A DNA stretch of 64,000 nucleotides from Chrysogorgia sp. JL179-B06 (GCA_035772405.1 JAYKKM010000381.1:618001-682000), one strand, 5' to 3'. Shown: positions 1 through 11,560, counted from the first letter of the stretch. Program-made: numbers and translations. The notes: generated by a model not told the origin, from the sequence alone.

Positions 1-302
1 TCTTCGGTCGATTAAGGCAATCTCCATATGCAATGGAATCCGAATCTCACCATTCGAATTACAGTCGCCATCATCAGGACAAATCACACCATAGCATTTA
101 TCTTGCATCATAAAAGCTAAAGAGCAATCCCTACTCTCACAACAATGTTCATTACATTTCCTCATGCTCACAATATTCTTGCTTAGTCGGCGAAAGTTGG
201 AGATGCCTTGCCCCCCGTGGATAAAAACATGATGGGGAATAACTCTTCTTTTCCGACAAAATCCGTGAGATCGGGAACGGTGAGAGAAATCAGAAGAGAA
301 GT
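1..302 (-). CDS. MANSC-like cysteine-domain protein, downstream exon (partial)
   Basis: This exon is open from a splice acceptor (polypyrimidine run, then TAG at 303-305) to the left edge of the window. It joins the exon at 1757-2076 in matching phase: one base from the upstream exon plus two here make GAC. It encodes a cysteine motif of the form C-x3-CC-x4-C-x-LA-x6-C-Y-G-V-x-C (KCNEHCCESRDCSLAF, then KCYGVICPDDGDC). The same motif occurs in the upstream exon, so this is a tandem-domain extracellular protein. The cysteine pattern resembles the MANSC (seven-cysteine) domain of LRP11, HAI-1 and KIAA0319-like proteins, which is a family inference. The 5' and 3' ends of the gene are not seen, so the protein itself is unidentified. 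Confidence 0.6.
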
Positions 303-393
303 CTAGAAGGAAAAATTAATGAAAATACAAGTATCGAATATACAGCATGCTTGAGCCGATATAGTTGAGAGCTTGTATAGACCTCTTTTACAA

Positions 394-592
394 TGAATAT
401 ATACGTTTTAAGATCAAACCGGGACCAGTTGCGAGAAATGCAACTTAAAGGCCTTCCGGCTGGAATTGAACCCGCGACCCTGCGATGCTAGTGCAGTGCT
501 CTGACCACTGAGCTACGCAGGCCGTTGCCGAGAGCCTAATGTATATATTCCAACACGGTGAAGGAGTGTTGGAATATATACATATATATATA
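394..592 (-). mobile_element. tRNA-derived SINE-like repeat (Ala-like head)
   Basis: On the minus strand, 523-450 reads like a tRNA: an A box in GTAGCTCAGTGG, an AGC anticodon loop, and a B box GGTTCAATTCC. The acceptor and T stems no longer pair well, so it is not a functional tRNA. Flanking sequence (AAGATCAAACCGGGACCAG) recurs at 21960-22050 and 48795-48830, which makes this a dispersed element. Confidence 0.6.
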
Positions 593-843
593 TACAACTT
601 CAAAAACTCATTAATATTCATTAACCAAATTGTCCAATCACATTTCCGTATTTAGTCACGCGCAAGGCTTTTATACCTGATAAAATCCATGAATACTAAT
701 CAGCATGAAAATTATATAAAGTCTCTACGAACTTTATATAAAATTCCTGCTAATTTGCATTTCATACATCAACCCAATTTACCTCTAATAGAAAATAAAA
801 ACCAGAACACTCCCTAGTGATTACAATCAATTGTTTTTGAAGC

Positions 844-944
844 TATTTAAAACACTCGAACTCGCGTTTTATCATATCTAAAATGCTCGCGCTGCGCGCT
901 CGCATTTTAAATATGATAAAACGCGAGTTCGAGTGTTTTAAATA
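844..944. repeat. Near-perfect 101-bp hairpin
   Basis: Arms of about 45 bases (TATTTAAAACACTCGAACTC and onward) fold back on each other around a GC-rich centre, CTCGCGCTGCGCGCTCG. The centre resembles that of other hairpin elements in the window. Confidence 0.8.
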
Positions 945-1217
945 CTACATATAATTTTGCATAATATTTGAGTAGAAATGAGTGCAACGAAGCATTTTAT
1001 TCACTCTAGATGATAGAAGTTTATAGACGTGTATAGATCGTACATTAAACAACAACAATATTTTATTGTATATGAAAAAGTGTGGTCATGGTCATGCACC
1101 AAGACCAACCTTAAATATGTGCTAAATTTACTCTATAAAATGTCTTCAATAAATAACCCGCTGGCGGAGGTATGCAGTCTCTGAGCTAGTGCCTCCTTCT
1201 AGTTGTATATCTATAGG

Positions 1218-1378
1218 TAATCGTATGATAGCGAGTGCAATGAAGGATTTATACCACAAGTGATATTTGAAAATTGTGCGAAAATTGCACGAGCCGTTAG
1301 GCGAGTGCAATTTGGCACAATTTTTAAATATCACGAGTAGTGTAAATCCTTAATTGCACGAGCAAAATCATATGATTA
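1218..1378. repeat. Palindromic MITE-like element
   Basis: TAATCGTATGATAGCGAGTG at the left pairs imperfectly with the right end (GCACGAGCAAAATCATATGA). The arms meet at GCACGAGCCGTTAGGCGAGT. There is no coding content. Confidence 0.7.
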
Positions 1379-1381
1379 CTC

Positions 1382-1731
1382 ATTTATTATATGCATGACA
1401 AAATTACGACACGTACGCTTCATCTACTTCGAAGTCTTTAAAAACGTCTTGTTTCATTAGTTGACAACAAACCTTTTCACTCTTGGTGTTCTTTGTACTC
1501 ATTTCAAAATGTTTACATGGAATTTTTAATTCGTAGTATACCACAAGTCGTTGGAAAAGTGAAAACTTTCCATTGCAGAATAGGCCACCATTTTGAATTT
1601 TATTGTCAAACTTCCCAGTGTCTTCTCTCTTTTCATTTATTGCACTCGAGTGCAATAAATGATTTTATTGCACTCCTCTCAGCCAATCAGAATCCAGTAA
1701 TTTTGTCATGTATATAATAAATTATTATATC
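1382..1731. mobile_element. MITE with about 25-bp inverted ends
   Basis: ATTTATTATATGCATGACAA at the left is inverted at the right end (TTGTCATGTATATAATAAAT). The inside contains TTGCACTCGAGTGCAA and a CCAATCAG box. The short open frames inside are not convincing genes. Confidence 0.6.
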
Positions 1732-1756
1732 ATCTTTATACTACATGACCCCTTAC

Positions 1757-2076
1757 CTTCGGTTTCTGACACACTCCGTTTCGAAATATCATGGTTCCTG
1801 TTTCTCAACGCGTTCATAATGCCACGACAAAGATCATGATGCGAACAACTGACCCCGTAACACCAACCTCGTTTGAGTAAAGCCAAGTCGCAATTCCTTT
1901 TATTACAGCATATGTTGATGCACGACTTAATATTCCGTGCATGACCCAACCTCAAGACCTTGAACGATCGACGGAGTTGATCCCTTAGAGTGGTTCGCGT
2001 ACAGGACGCTTGGTCTGCGATGACAAATTCGTCATGTGCAAGAACTACGAAGAGATGTACATTATTGTTAGAATTT
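1757..2076 (-). CDS. MANSC-like cysteine-domain protein, upstream exon
   Basis: This is a 320-base exon with a good acceptor (CACCACAG before 2076) and donor (GAAG then GTAAGG after 1757). It is open in one frame throughout, with no start or stop, so it is an internal exon. The protein includes SCINICCNKRNCDLALLKRG followed by WCYGVSC, a cysteine-pair motif matching the one at 1-302. The upstream part (HLFVVLAHDEFVIAD) has no family I recognise. Phase agreement with the next exon and the repeated domain are the main evidence that both are real. Further exons to the right of 2076 were not identified. Confidence 0.6.
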
Positions 2077-2344
2077 CTGTGGTGAATATGAAACGAAAAT
2101 TAAGTTTTAGTTATTTAAAGTGCCAATGAATCGAAAATTATGTTTGTCTTATTTCAAAGAACTCTTAAAATAATGGAGAACATCAATTTACAGCTCTTCC
2201 ATATTTCACTTGGTTCTCGAGATATTTAGACTTATGTAAGCCGGGAATATTTCGCGGCGGCCATCTTGAAGGCGTTATTTAATAATAATAATATTAATTC
2301 AGGATACCCACGTCACCAAAGTGTTTTTCAGTGGGGTCCTGTAA
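2077..2344. other. Intergenic or intronic, repeat-related
   Basis: No coding signal was seen. The stretch 2100-2240 resembles the arms of the MITE family found at 5523-6001 and 8800-8990 (AAGAACTCTTAAAATAATGG and a later CTCGAGATATTTAGA). Confidence 0.4.
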
Positions 2345-2762
2345 TACTTCACAAGATTACACTACATTACATTACATTACATTACATTACATTACATTAC
2401 ATTGCATCGCATCGCATCGCATCGCATCACATCGCATCGCATCGCATCACATCACATCACATCACATCACATCACATCACATTACATTACATTACTTTAT
2501 ATTTCGCAATTAATACCTTGCATACATGTAATATAATAAAACACAATACAATACAATACAATACAACACAATACAATACAATACAATACAATACAATACT
2601 ATACAATACAATACAATACAATACAATACAGTACAATATAATACAATATAATACAATACAATGCAATGCAATGCAATATAATACAATACAATACAATACA
2701 ATACAATGCAACGCAACGCAACACAACACAACACAACACAACACAACACAACACAATACAAT
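2345..2762. repeat. Pentanucleotide microsatellite (ATTAC/ATCAC, then ACAAT/ACAAC)
   Basis: Two adjacent 5-bp repeat tracts are separated by about 50 unique bases (2495-2545). The first drifts through CATTA, CATCG and CATCA, the second through CAATA, CAATG and CAACA. Every frame is open because the period has no stop, so long ORFs here are artefacts. Confidence 0.95.
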
Positions 2763-2934
2763 TGGTTTCATCCCAAAAGAACGGAAGACTAGACACAAAG
2801 CGGACGCGCAACATTATTGTTTTACTGTAGGCGACAGAGACTATCTGTCTCTGATCTTTTAAGATGCTAAAATGAATCAGCTGTCGAAGGTTTTCCCGTA
2901 ATTTAAAATACGTAAGTAAGCTGATCAGAAAAGG

Positions 2935-3010
2935 TTTCTGAGTCCGCCCGGACAGAGATCGCACCTGTAACCTTCCAGTCGGCGGTGAGACGTTCTAACC
3001 ATTAGATATA
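2935..3010 (-). mobile_element. tRNA-derived SINE fragment (second family)
   Basis: This shares a core (ACCTGTAACCTTC, then GGTGAGA, TCTAACCA, TAG) with 57885-57965. Read on the minus strand, it has tRNA-like A and B box positions. It is short and degraded. Confidence 0.45.
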
Positions 3011-3189
3011 ATATACGTATGAAATAAGAGAAATAAGAGAACTCCAATCGAAAAATACTTATAACTAAGTAAGAGTACTTACGTATAAATAATACGTACG
3101 TATTCATTACTTACGATAAGTATACGGAATACGTAAGTATTTCTCGACACATTGAAGTTCTCTTATTTCTCCTTTTCATATACACCGAA

Positions 3190-3360
3190 CTCATTAAGAT
3201 GGAGGTAATTAATATTCTATTATGTGAATATAAATTAGCCTTTTGAGCCTCGACCTTGCATGCAATTCATTCGAATTATAAACATGCAAGGATCATAAAC
3301 ATGCAAGCTCGAAAGGCTATGCACATAAAAGAATATTATTTGGCGCCATCTTATGAATGC
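3190..3360. mobile_element. Short palindromic MITE
   Basis: CATTAAGATGG at the left is inverted as CCATCTTATGAATG at the right. The inner arms carry AATTAGCCTTTTGAGC against GCTCGAAAGGCT. It is related in design to the element at 11871-12057. Confidence 0.65.
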
Positions 3361-3654
3361 GATGTATTATATGCAGTTCTTTTGAGAACTTAGCAGCTTT
3401 CATATATTTATTGTTATTATTGCTCGAAATTTATATATATTATCGAAATGTATATATATATATATATAGCGACGACATCGTTTTTATAGCGACGATATAG
3501 CGACGGCCGACGATATCGTTTTTATTTCCCGCAGTTTATCGCGCCCTGATAAAGGCACTATAGTATGTGATAAAAAGGTTCTCACACTCGCGACTCGGTG
3601 ATATCAGTTTTATCCCTCTCGAGTCTCGGTACGATATGATAATCCCTCATGATA

Positions 3655-4980
<1,326 letters not shown>

Positions 4981-5526
4981 TTAAAGTGGCACTACGATGA
5001 AAATTCACCCCCGTCTTTTAGATTTTCTTTAGCATAGAATAGTATTTCAGGGTCGACAGAGATCATCGATGTAAAAAAAAACTAAAAAAATGGTATTTTG
5101 AAGTAAGTATTTTGAGCTCTCAGATCACTACTAAGAACGTGTTCCAAGTGAGCCCGCAATTTGTTTGTGACGTCAGATTCTCAATGTTACGCCTGAATTT
5201 CAGTCGAGGTTACTTGTTTTCTTCGAGAAGTAGATGAAATGTCCAGCCTTTCAGACGAAGAATTTGAAAAAACGACCTTGATTTACTTGAAGAATTAGCC
5301 ACGTGGAGTCTTCGCGTTGAGAATCTGACGTCACATCGTTACGCTGGTCAGAAACATGAACGATTATAATGGCGGACATAACAACTCCAGATTCGGAGTC
5401 AGAAAAATAATACTTGCCATCGTCGAATCGCAAAACGGTTTCGACCGAGTAATATTTAGCAGCTCTGCTTTATAAATATACGTAAAAATATCGATAGGTA
5501 AAAATTTGATCGTAGTACCACTTTAA
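4981..5526. mobile_element. TTAA-ended MITE, family A
   Basis: The ends TTAAAGTGGCACTACGATGA and ATCGTAGTACCACTTTAA are inverted copies. Inner arms carry GTGACGTCAGATTCTCAA and its complement, giving two TGACGTCA sites at 5168 and 5326. The TTAA ends suggest mobilisation by a piggyBac or Kolobok-type transposase, which is an inference. Confidence 0.8.
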
Positions 5527-6001
5527 AAGACATTGGCAACAAAAATTAAGTTTGTCTAATATGAAAGAACTCGTAAAATGATAGAGTAACACCTTTTACA
5601 ACTTTCCCGTATTTTACTTCGTTTTTGAAATATTTCAGTTTGTTTGATATGTAAATGAGATGGTGTCTGACGTCAGGTGTGGGGTGGAGAATTTTCACTC
5701 ATTAAAATATTAGTTACATCTTTAAGTTTGTTCCACAAATTTACTTGAAAATGTGCGTATAATAACTCCCCATGATAATGAACGTTGTAAACTTAGCAAT
5801 CGCTGAGATATAATACATTTTTAAAATGAAAATTCTCTACCCCACACCTGACGTCAGAGACCATCTCATTTACATATCAAACAAACTGAAATATTTCAAA
5901 AACGAAGTAAAATACGGGAAAGTTGTAAAAGGTGTTACTCTATCATTTTAGGAGTTCTTTCGTATTAGACAAACTTAATTTTTGTTGCCAATGTCCTTTA
6001 A
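5523..6001. mobile_element. TTAA-ended MITE, family B (copy 1)
   Basis: This has terminal inverted repeats of nearly 190 bp (A[A/G]GACATTGGCAAC at the ends) inside TTAA. It shares its left TTAA (5523-5526) with the family A element. A second copy lies at 16163-16642. TGACGTCA occurs in each arm (5668 and 5849). Confidence 0.9.
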
Positions 6002-6480
6002 TAATAGAATTTTAAACTAAACTAAACTATTGCATATGGCAGGAATAAATGTATTTTGAAATCTATTCGTATTTATTTGAAACATATTAAATATTCTGTC
6101 ACTTCTAAGATCGTACATATAGGCTCATGTTTAGGAGGTAGTAAATGGTATAGTTTATGTAATGAATCATTAATAATATTGTTAAAAAGTTTGGAGCACA
6201 TTTCTTCACGTCTTTGAAACAGTGTGGGGAGACTAAAATGATCTAATATTTGATTATGACTCTCCAGGCGAGATCATTTTTAACGCATGTTTCTGTACAG
6301 CTTCAAGATCGTCAGACAGGAACTTCGGGAGTGAATGATGGAAAACCATGTGCGCAATACTCTAAAATAGGCCTGATAACTGTACATTGTATTTTCAAAA
6401 ATTCAATGTCTTTAGATCTTACGTTTGCACGCTTTAATCTTTAATTAATTAAACTTCTTTATACACGGTGGCCTATTCAG
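6002..6480 (-). pseudogene. LINE reverse-transcriptase C-terminal remnant
   Basis: Minus-strand frames read EYCAHGFPSFTPEVPV, then HALKMISPGESYNQILDHFS, then LPTLFQRREEMCSKLF. This is the usual C-terminal block of jockey/CR1-type reverse transcriptases (compare 58985-59411). Several frameshifts break it. Confidence 0.65.
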
Positions 6481-6599
6481 CAATAAAAACTGGTTTTCAA
6501 AGGGCCGTGTTACTATAATACAAAATAAAAAATACAAAATTACTAACTATATCCTATTATAACTATATACATGCACAATTTACGCTATTTGAGTAAGGC

Positions 6600-7045
6600 C
6601 ATTAGTCATACAGTATTTAAATTATTGCGTTTTTCATTCGCCATTTAAGAGATAAAACGGACAAATTTTGGAAATTATCAGTTATTTCACATGGTAGTTC
6701 GTTCCAAGCCTTTGCAGCTCTGTACGAGAAACTTTTTTAAGGAAATGTGTCTTTGGTTTGAGCAGAGACAATTTGATATTATTACTTCGTAAATGATAAT
6801 TATCATTTTCACATGTTGTAAATAACTCTGAAAGATAATTTGGTTACCTTCCGGTTAAAGCTTTAAAGGTCATTAGCGTTTCTCGTTTTTTTAGAGCCTC
6901 ATCAATTGACGTCCATTCGAGATTTTCTAGTATTTCAGTGGAACGAACAGCATATGTCTCCCCAGTTATCTTTAGTAATACGATAAAGTAAAAGCGCTTA
7001 TTTGCCTTCTTTATGATTTCGTTGATATGCTCATTCCATTGAAAG
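6600..7045 (-). pseudogene. Second LINE 3' remnant
   Basis: Minus-strand text reads AKAWNELPCEITDNFQNLSV followed by LSLKWRMKNAII, typical of the final part of a LINE ORF2. It is broken by stops and frameshifts. Confidence 0.5.
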
Positions 7046-7049
7046 ATTC

Positions 7050-7150
7050 ACACACAATGCAGTCACACACAATGTAGTCACACACAATGTAGTCACACAC
7101 AATGCAGTCACACACAATGCATTCACACACAATGCAGTCACACACAATGC
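7050..7150. repeat. 15-bp tandem repeat, about 7 units
   Basis: The unit is TCACACACAATGCAG with minor variants (GTAG, CATT). Confidence 0.95.
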
Positions 7151-7267
7151 AATGGAAGTAATTATAGTAAAAAGCAATATGTGCACATATTGCTTCTTAC
7201 TGTAATTCCTTTCATGTATATTTGACTCAGACTGGCATAAAAATTACAAACAGGATATTTCTCATGC

Positions 7268-8095
7268 AATAATAATAATAATAATTTATTTACTTATAGT
7301 GCGCCTGTTACATAGAAAGATGCTCACAGGCGCATTACAAAGGAAAACTAATTGCAAGATTTACAATGTTATGATAGCAGTTGTTTCAAAGCTTATGAAA
7401 ATATTTACATCAAACTGTGAATACCAATTAAGAATAATGGATACAGATAGTTACAGATAAAATACAAATATCTAATCAACTAGTACGACTTATGTACAAT
7501 TATCTGTTTATAGGGAAAAAAAACAAAAAACAGTTACAGCTTAACAGCTGTATGCCTCTTTGAAAAGGTACGTTTTAAGGAGGCGTTTAAAACTATCAAC
7601 ATTCCGCATAGCACTTGGAAGATTATTCCATAGTTTAGGTGCCGCAACAGTAAAGCCTGGTTTCGCTGTCTTTACGGTCGCGGAAGTGAAGCAGTGAAGC
7701 GTGTTTCTTTTGTCATAACAAAAGAAACGCGCTTCACTGCTTCACTTCTGCGACCGTAAAGACAGCGCAGCGACCATATGGAAACCAGGCTTAAAGGAGC
7801 TGTCTCCCAGGGTAACTTTACTTTTTACTTTCGGATGCTCTAGTAAGTGCTTATCATTGGATGATCTAAGATTATATCTGGAAGTAATCTTTAGTTCTAA
7901 GAGTTCTGAAATATATTCTGGAGCAAGTCCATTAAGTGCTTTAAACGTAAAAAGTAGGATTTTAAACTGAATTATGTAAGTAATAGGTGAACCAATGAAG
8001 ACTACATAGAAAAGGAGTAATATGGTCAAACCATGTTTTAACACAGCTGGTAAACTGGATTCAGTTTCATTCCGGATTGAACGTGAATTCAAACA
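7268..8095 (-). pseudogene. L2/CR1-type LINE 3' end, interrupted by a MITE
   Basis: The minus strand encodes YIIQFKILLFTFKALNGLAP, then SRYNLRSSNDKHLLEHPKVK, and after the interruption APKLWNNLPSAMRNVDSFKR and LLKTYLFKEAYSC with a stop. This is the characteristic C-terminus of L2/CR1 LINEs. The 3' end finishes in an ATT repeat at 7268-7285. The frame is split by the hairpin element at 7653-7792. Confidence 0.8.
7653..7792. mobile_element. Hairpin MITE nested in the LINE
   Basis: AAGCCTGGTTTCGCTGTC begins the left arm and GAAACCAGGCTT closes the right arm. Nearly the whole element folds back around CATAACAAAAG. A short TTA or TTTA duplication flanks it, and removing it restores the LINE reading. 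Confidence 0.85.
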
Positions 8096-8230
8096 GCGTT
8101 TACATAGGAATTCTATCCCACGATCGAAAATCGCGTGAAATCTGAAATTTCAAGATGGCGATCAATAACATTATACCGGGTATGTCTTTCAACGATTTCT
8201 GCGCTTGTACATTTAAACATATGCCTTAAA
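8040..8230. repeat. Dispersed repeat, inverted copy at 23990-24145
   Basis: This shares CCGGATTGAACGTGAATTCA, then GGAATTCTATCCCA, then GAAATTTCAAGATGGCGATC with the other location in reverse orientation. Confidence 0.7.
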
Positions 8231-8283
8231 CTGATAATTTGGTGAAGAATAAACATAAAGAAAAGGGGAAAAGCATTACTAGC

Positions 8284-8690
8284 AACGATAATCTTTGCTC
8301 ACAAACAGCTAAAATGTCGATCGGATAAATAAGTTCTGTGACAGCCATCAAGAAGAAAAACGAGAAGATTGGATGCTTTTCTTCACAGTTAAGAGCGTTT
8401 ATGTTCATTTCAGCAGCCGACGACGCTGTCTAGCGTGAGTAAGGAGAATGTATATTTTCATCATTTTAATAAAAGAGTATTACTATTTCTTCAGTGTTAT
8501 TTTATAAAAGAAATAGAAAACATTTTAACGTGTTTACATACATTTATAGAAACACTCGTAAAAGTTTGGGAGAACTCGAAATAGCGTGGAAACACTCGCC
8601 CTGCGGGCTGGTGTTCCCACTAATTTCTCGTTCTCCCAAACTTCCACTCGTGTTTCTATAACTGTATGTAAACACTATTTCTTAAATTGA
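8284..8690. repeat. Dispersed repeat ending in a hairpin (copy 1)
   Basis: About 400 bp is nearly identical to 22205-22600. The right third is a palindrome (AAACACTCGTAAAAGTTTGG against its complement). The centre is ACTCGCCCTGCGGGCTGGTG, which is deleted in the second copy. Confidence 0.85.
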
Positions 8691-8799
8691 AACGCTTATA
8701 TATCCTTGAGATTATGTAATGAAATCACTTGAAATGCAGGTGCATGTGCGTGCATGATGTATCCAATGACATCAAATATGCAAATCATCAAACGATTCC

Positions 8800-8990
8800 G
8801 TGTGATAATGGTAAAGATATGCAGAATTATATGCAGAATAACCAAGTATGATCATTTACATATTAAACAAATCTTAATATCTCAAGAGTGAAGTGAGATA
8901 TGAAAAAGTTGTAAATGGTTAGTCTTTATAGTTTCAAGAGTTCTTTCAAACAAAAGAGTTATTTTACAACTGAATTTTTCATTGGGGGTA
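8800..8990. repeat. MITE arm, related to 58680-58885
   Basis: The segment from GGTAAAGATATGCAGAAT to GAGTTATTTTACAACTGAAT is the reverse complement of the 58.7-kb copy. It is related to the arms of family B MITEs (GAACTC, then TTTACAACTTTTCATAT). Confidence 0.7.
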
Positions 8991-9181
8991 TGTGAAGGAA
9001 AAATAAGTTAATCTATATTATTTAATAGAGAAACAGGAAACATGCATAATCTAAAAAAACAAAAGTTTTTTGAAAATGAAAAATGTAAGTCACTGTGTAA
9101 GTAGTCCACTCATAGAGAATAAGAAGAATCATTCACTCCACCAGAAGAATAATCACACACATTAAAACTTCATAAATTTTA

Positions 9182-10813
9182 TTAAAACATAGATGGCATA
9201 ACTACAGCAGTTGCCAAGTACCTAGGTTGAATCATGGGTGGAAGTTCTTCCCATGAGTTACCTCCCAAAGTAAAGCATTCAACTGAACTAAGAATTTCAT
9301 ATTTCTCATCCTGTCCTCCCATTACTACAATGACATCTCCAGTAATAATCGCTGAACATCGGTACCTCTTATGCTTCATTGATGGTAGGACATTCTTCTC
9401 TCCAGTTTTAGAATCGTACATTAATACATCATTCAAAGCCTTATCATCCTTATCAAACCCTCCAATCACAACTACTTTATCTTGCCAGCTAACTGTGGCC
9501 ATTCCACAGACAGCTTGGGGCAATGAAGGCATTTGTTTACATTCTTTCTTATTTAAATCATACACGAGCACACTAACTAGACTATCTTTACCTAAGTAAG
9601 ATGTCTTGCCTCCCAAAATCAAAATATTGTTCGTAAAGATCTCCACCCCATGTCTTAATCTCGGTTGTGGCATTCTACATAACAGCTTCTTAGAATAAGG
9701 TGGAGTAAGAAGAACTTCAGAAATGGCGTCACAGCATTCTCCCTTAGTTCCATCATATCCACCAACATGAATCAAACTGTTCTGATAAACTACCGTCTTA
9801 TGATCTTTGCACTTGAAAGGAAGTTTGGCAGGAGATTCAGTCCATTTTGAAGGTTGTTCACCAATCTTCAAAATTTCCATTGAATCAGTATAATGACCTT
9901 GTGTGTATCCACCAGACACAAAAATTTGATTTTGGTAAACTAACGATGACGCTCCTGCACGACCGTTCCCCATTGGTGGCAGTTCAACCCACGCTCCTTT
10001 ATTCCAGCTGAATGTTTCCACGGAACTATTACTACGGCTGACCTTCTCGTAGCCCCCCGCAATAACAATATCTTGCTTTGTTGCGTTTATAGCACGAAGT
10101 GGAACTTGAATGGAATGTTCTACGTCACTCAACTTGTGTAGTACTTCACCCATTACAGCTCTGACTTCTTTCATGTCTTCTTTTATGGAAGATAGTTCAT
10201 CTAGTTGGGCCTTCATTCCTGCCAGTTGATCTTTCATTTCGCGTTGTTGATCTCTCATTTCGCGTTGTTGATCTTTCATTTCGCGTTGTTGATTTCTCAT
10301 TTCTGGCAGTTGATTGAGGCGACCATTCATTTCTTGCAGTTGATATTTCATTCCTTCTATTTCTTTCTTCATTTCACCGCAGTCATGACACTTTACTTTC
10401 CTAAAGTCACGCACCTCTGCCTCGTGATGCATTCTATCTCGTTTATTGATCATAATGCCACAGTGGACAAACCCACAATTCATAACATGAGTTTGAAGAT
10501 TTTCAAGTCGAATGAACTCATCACAACCTCGACTGAAATAATCGCAGTTGATAGTTAGTTCAGATAAATAATTTACAAGCACTCTTGGTGCTCGATGAAG
10601 TGTCTCTACAGTCAGTTCTTCCTTACATTGAGGACACGTCTGTGAATTGCCGAGATGTTGAGTAATACAGGCAGAGCAAAAGACGTGTTCGTTATTTCTG
10701 CACATCTTTGGTTCTTTAAGAACGTTAAGACATATTGAGCAGTGGAAGTCGGCATTGACGGCGTTCTCAAACCGATCATCTTCGTAGCCGTATTTCTGTG
10801 AGTGAAGCTCCAT
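9182..10813 (-). CDS. RING / TRAF-type zinc finger / coiled-coil / kelch protein
   Basis: An intact 543-residue single-exon ORF. Residues 25-63 form a C3HC4 RING (C25, C28, C38, H43, C46, C49, C60, C63), so it is probably an E3 ubiquitin ligase. Residues 90-145 carry TRAF-type zinc-finger cysteines and histidines. Residues 146-235 are a coiled coil with repeated [KR]DQQREM units. Residues 247-540 form a six-blade kelch propeller marked by GG pairs (IAGGY, VSGGY, HVGGY, ILGGK, VIGGF, VMGGQ), the likely substrate-binding part. The start is the first Met, just upstream of the RING. An AATAAA overlaps the stop codon (9178-9183), so the 3' UTR may be very short. The lack of introns suggests a retrogene or a lineage-expanded family. 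Substrate and pathway are unknown. Confidence 0.9.
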   Translation of the reverse strand: MELHSQKYGYEDDRFENAVNADFHCSICLNVLKEPKMCRNNEHVFCSACITQHLGNSQTCPQCKEELTVETLHRAPRVLVNYLSELTINCDYFSRGCDEFIRLENLQTHVMNCGFVHCGIMINKRDRMHHEAEVRDFRKVKCHDCGEMKKEIEGMKYQLQEMNGRLNQLPEMRNQQREMKDQQREMRDQQREMKDQLAGMKAQLDELSSIKEDMKEVRAVMGEVLHKLSDVEHSIQVPLRAINATKQDIVIAGGYEKVSRSNSSVETFSWNKGAWVELPPMGNGRAGASSLVYQNQIFVSGGYTQGHYTDSMEILKIGEQPSKWTESPAKLPFKCKDHKTVVYQNSLIHVGGYDGTKGECCDAISEVLLTPPYSKKLLCRMPQPRLRHGVEIFTNNILILGGKTSYLGKDSLVSVLVYDLNKKECKQMPSLPQAVCGMATVSWQDKVVVIGGFDKDDKALNDVLMYDSKTGEKNVLPSMKHKRYRCSAIITGDVIVVMGGQDEKYEILSSVECFTLGGNSWEELPPMIQPRYLATAVVMPSMF

Positions 10814-11560
10814 CAGACTTCAGAGAATTTAAAACAGGTCGACTGAACGACTCGTTGAACGAAAAGTGAAATTGGAGGTTTCATCTGGATTGACAAAACT
10901 GTTAGTTATCTTGACAGATCAGAGAGACAGACGAAGATGTTTCTTGCGCAGATTTGCTTTCGTTTTCTCAAAACAATACCTTGATTATTATAATATTGCG
11001 AAATGGAATATCTCGCATTCTCGTGATTAAAAGCCTGCCCCAAATCTCCTTATTTGGAATTGAACTGGTTCACGACCTTCCGGTTATTTGAAATGAAGCT
11101 TTTTCCAGAATCATCTCCAGTGCAACTGATCAAGATGAATTACTATATTACTAGAAATACGTGTACGCAACAACCATCGCTCGATGGATGGTAATACTAC
11201 AACGTCATGCTATCGAATCATCTTCAGTGGAACATAAAGATGAATTACTACATTATATGGCCCCTTTGAAGTTGAAATGGCACCCTGTATAAATATGTAT
11301 TTGTATTATTATTATTATTATTATTAGATGTAATTATCTTGCGTTGGCGTGCTTTATGTTTCTTATGCAAAACTCATTCGCATGGCGACATTTTGCCAAA
11401 TATTTCTGTTCTTTTCTTGAGGAGATGCTTTATGTCGGCCTTCATATATAATACATAATTTTTAGTCAAGGAGAAGGTTACATCGTTTTACTCCACTTTC
11501 ATCGAAGGGTACGCAGGTTTGCGTAACATATAGGCTGGTATGTTATGTACTTGGCCTAGG
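10814..11560. other. Upstream of the RING-kelch gene; no second gene seen
   Basis: This region presumably holds the promoter and 5' UTR of the RING-kelch gene. A short ATT tract lies at 11305-11325. The two stretches near 11110 and 11215 (AGATGAATTACTA) are a weak internal repeat. No other coding signal was seen. Confidence 0.35.

Larger units (their letters stand above)
303..1756 (-). other. Intron of the MANSC-like gene, filled with repeats
   Basis: This 1454-base GT..AG intron separates the two cysteine-domain exons. It holds a tRNA-derived SINE (394-592), two long hairpins (844-944 and 1218-1378) and a terminal-inverted-repeat element (1382-1731). No other coding signal was seen. Confidence 0.55.

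Noticed and set aside
450..523. Functional tRNA-Ala (AGC)
   Set aside because: A and B boxes and anticodon loop are present, but acceptor and T stems do not pair and the flanks recur elsewhere, so it is a SINE.
2266..2862. Overlapping ORFs of 100-200 codons rich in Tyr/Ile/His/Thr
   Set aside because: They are read-throughs of a pentanucleotide microsatellite, open in several frames on both strands.
7050..7150. CRISPR array
   Set aside because: It is a simple 15-bp tandem repeat without spacers, in a eukaryotic genome.
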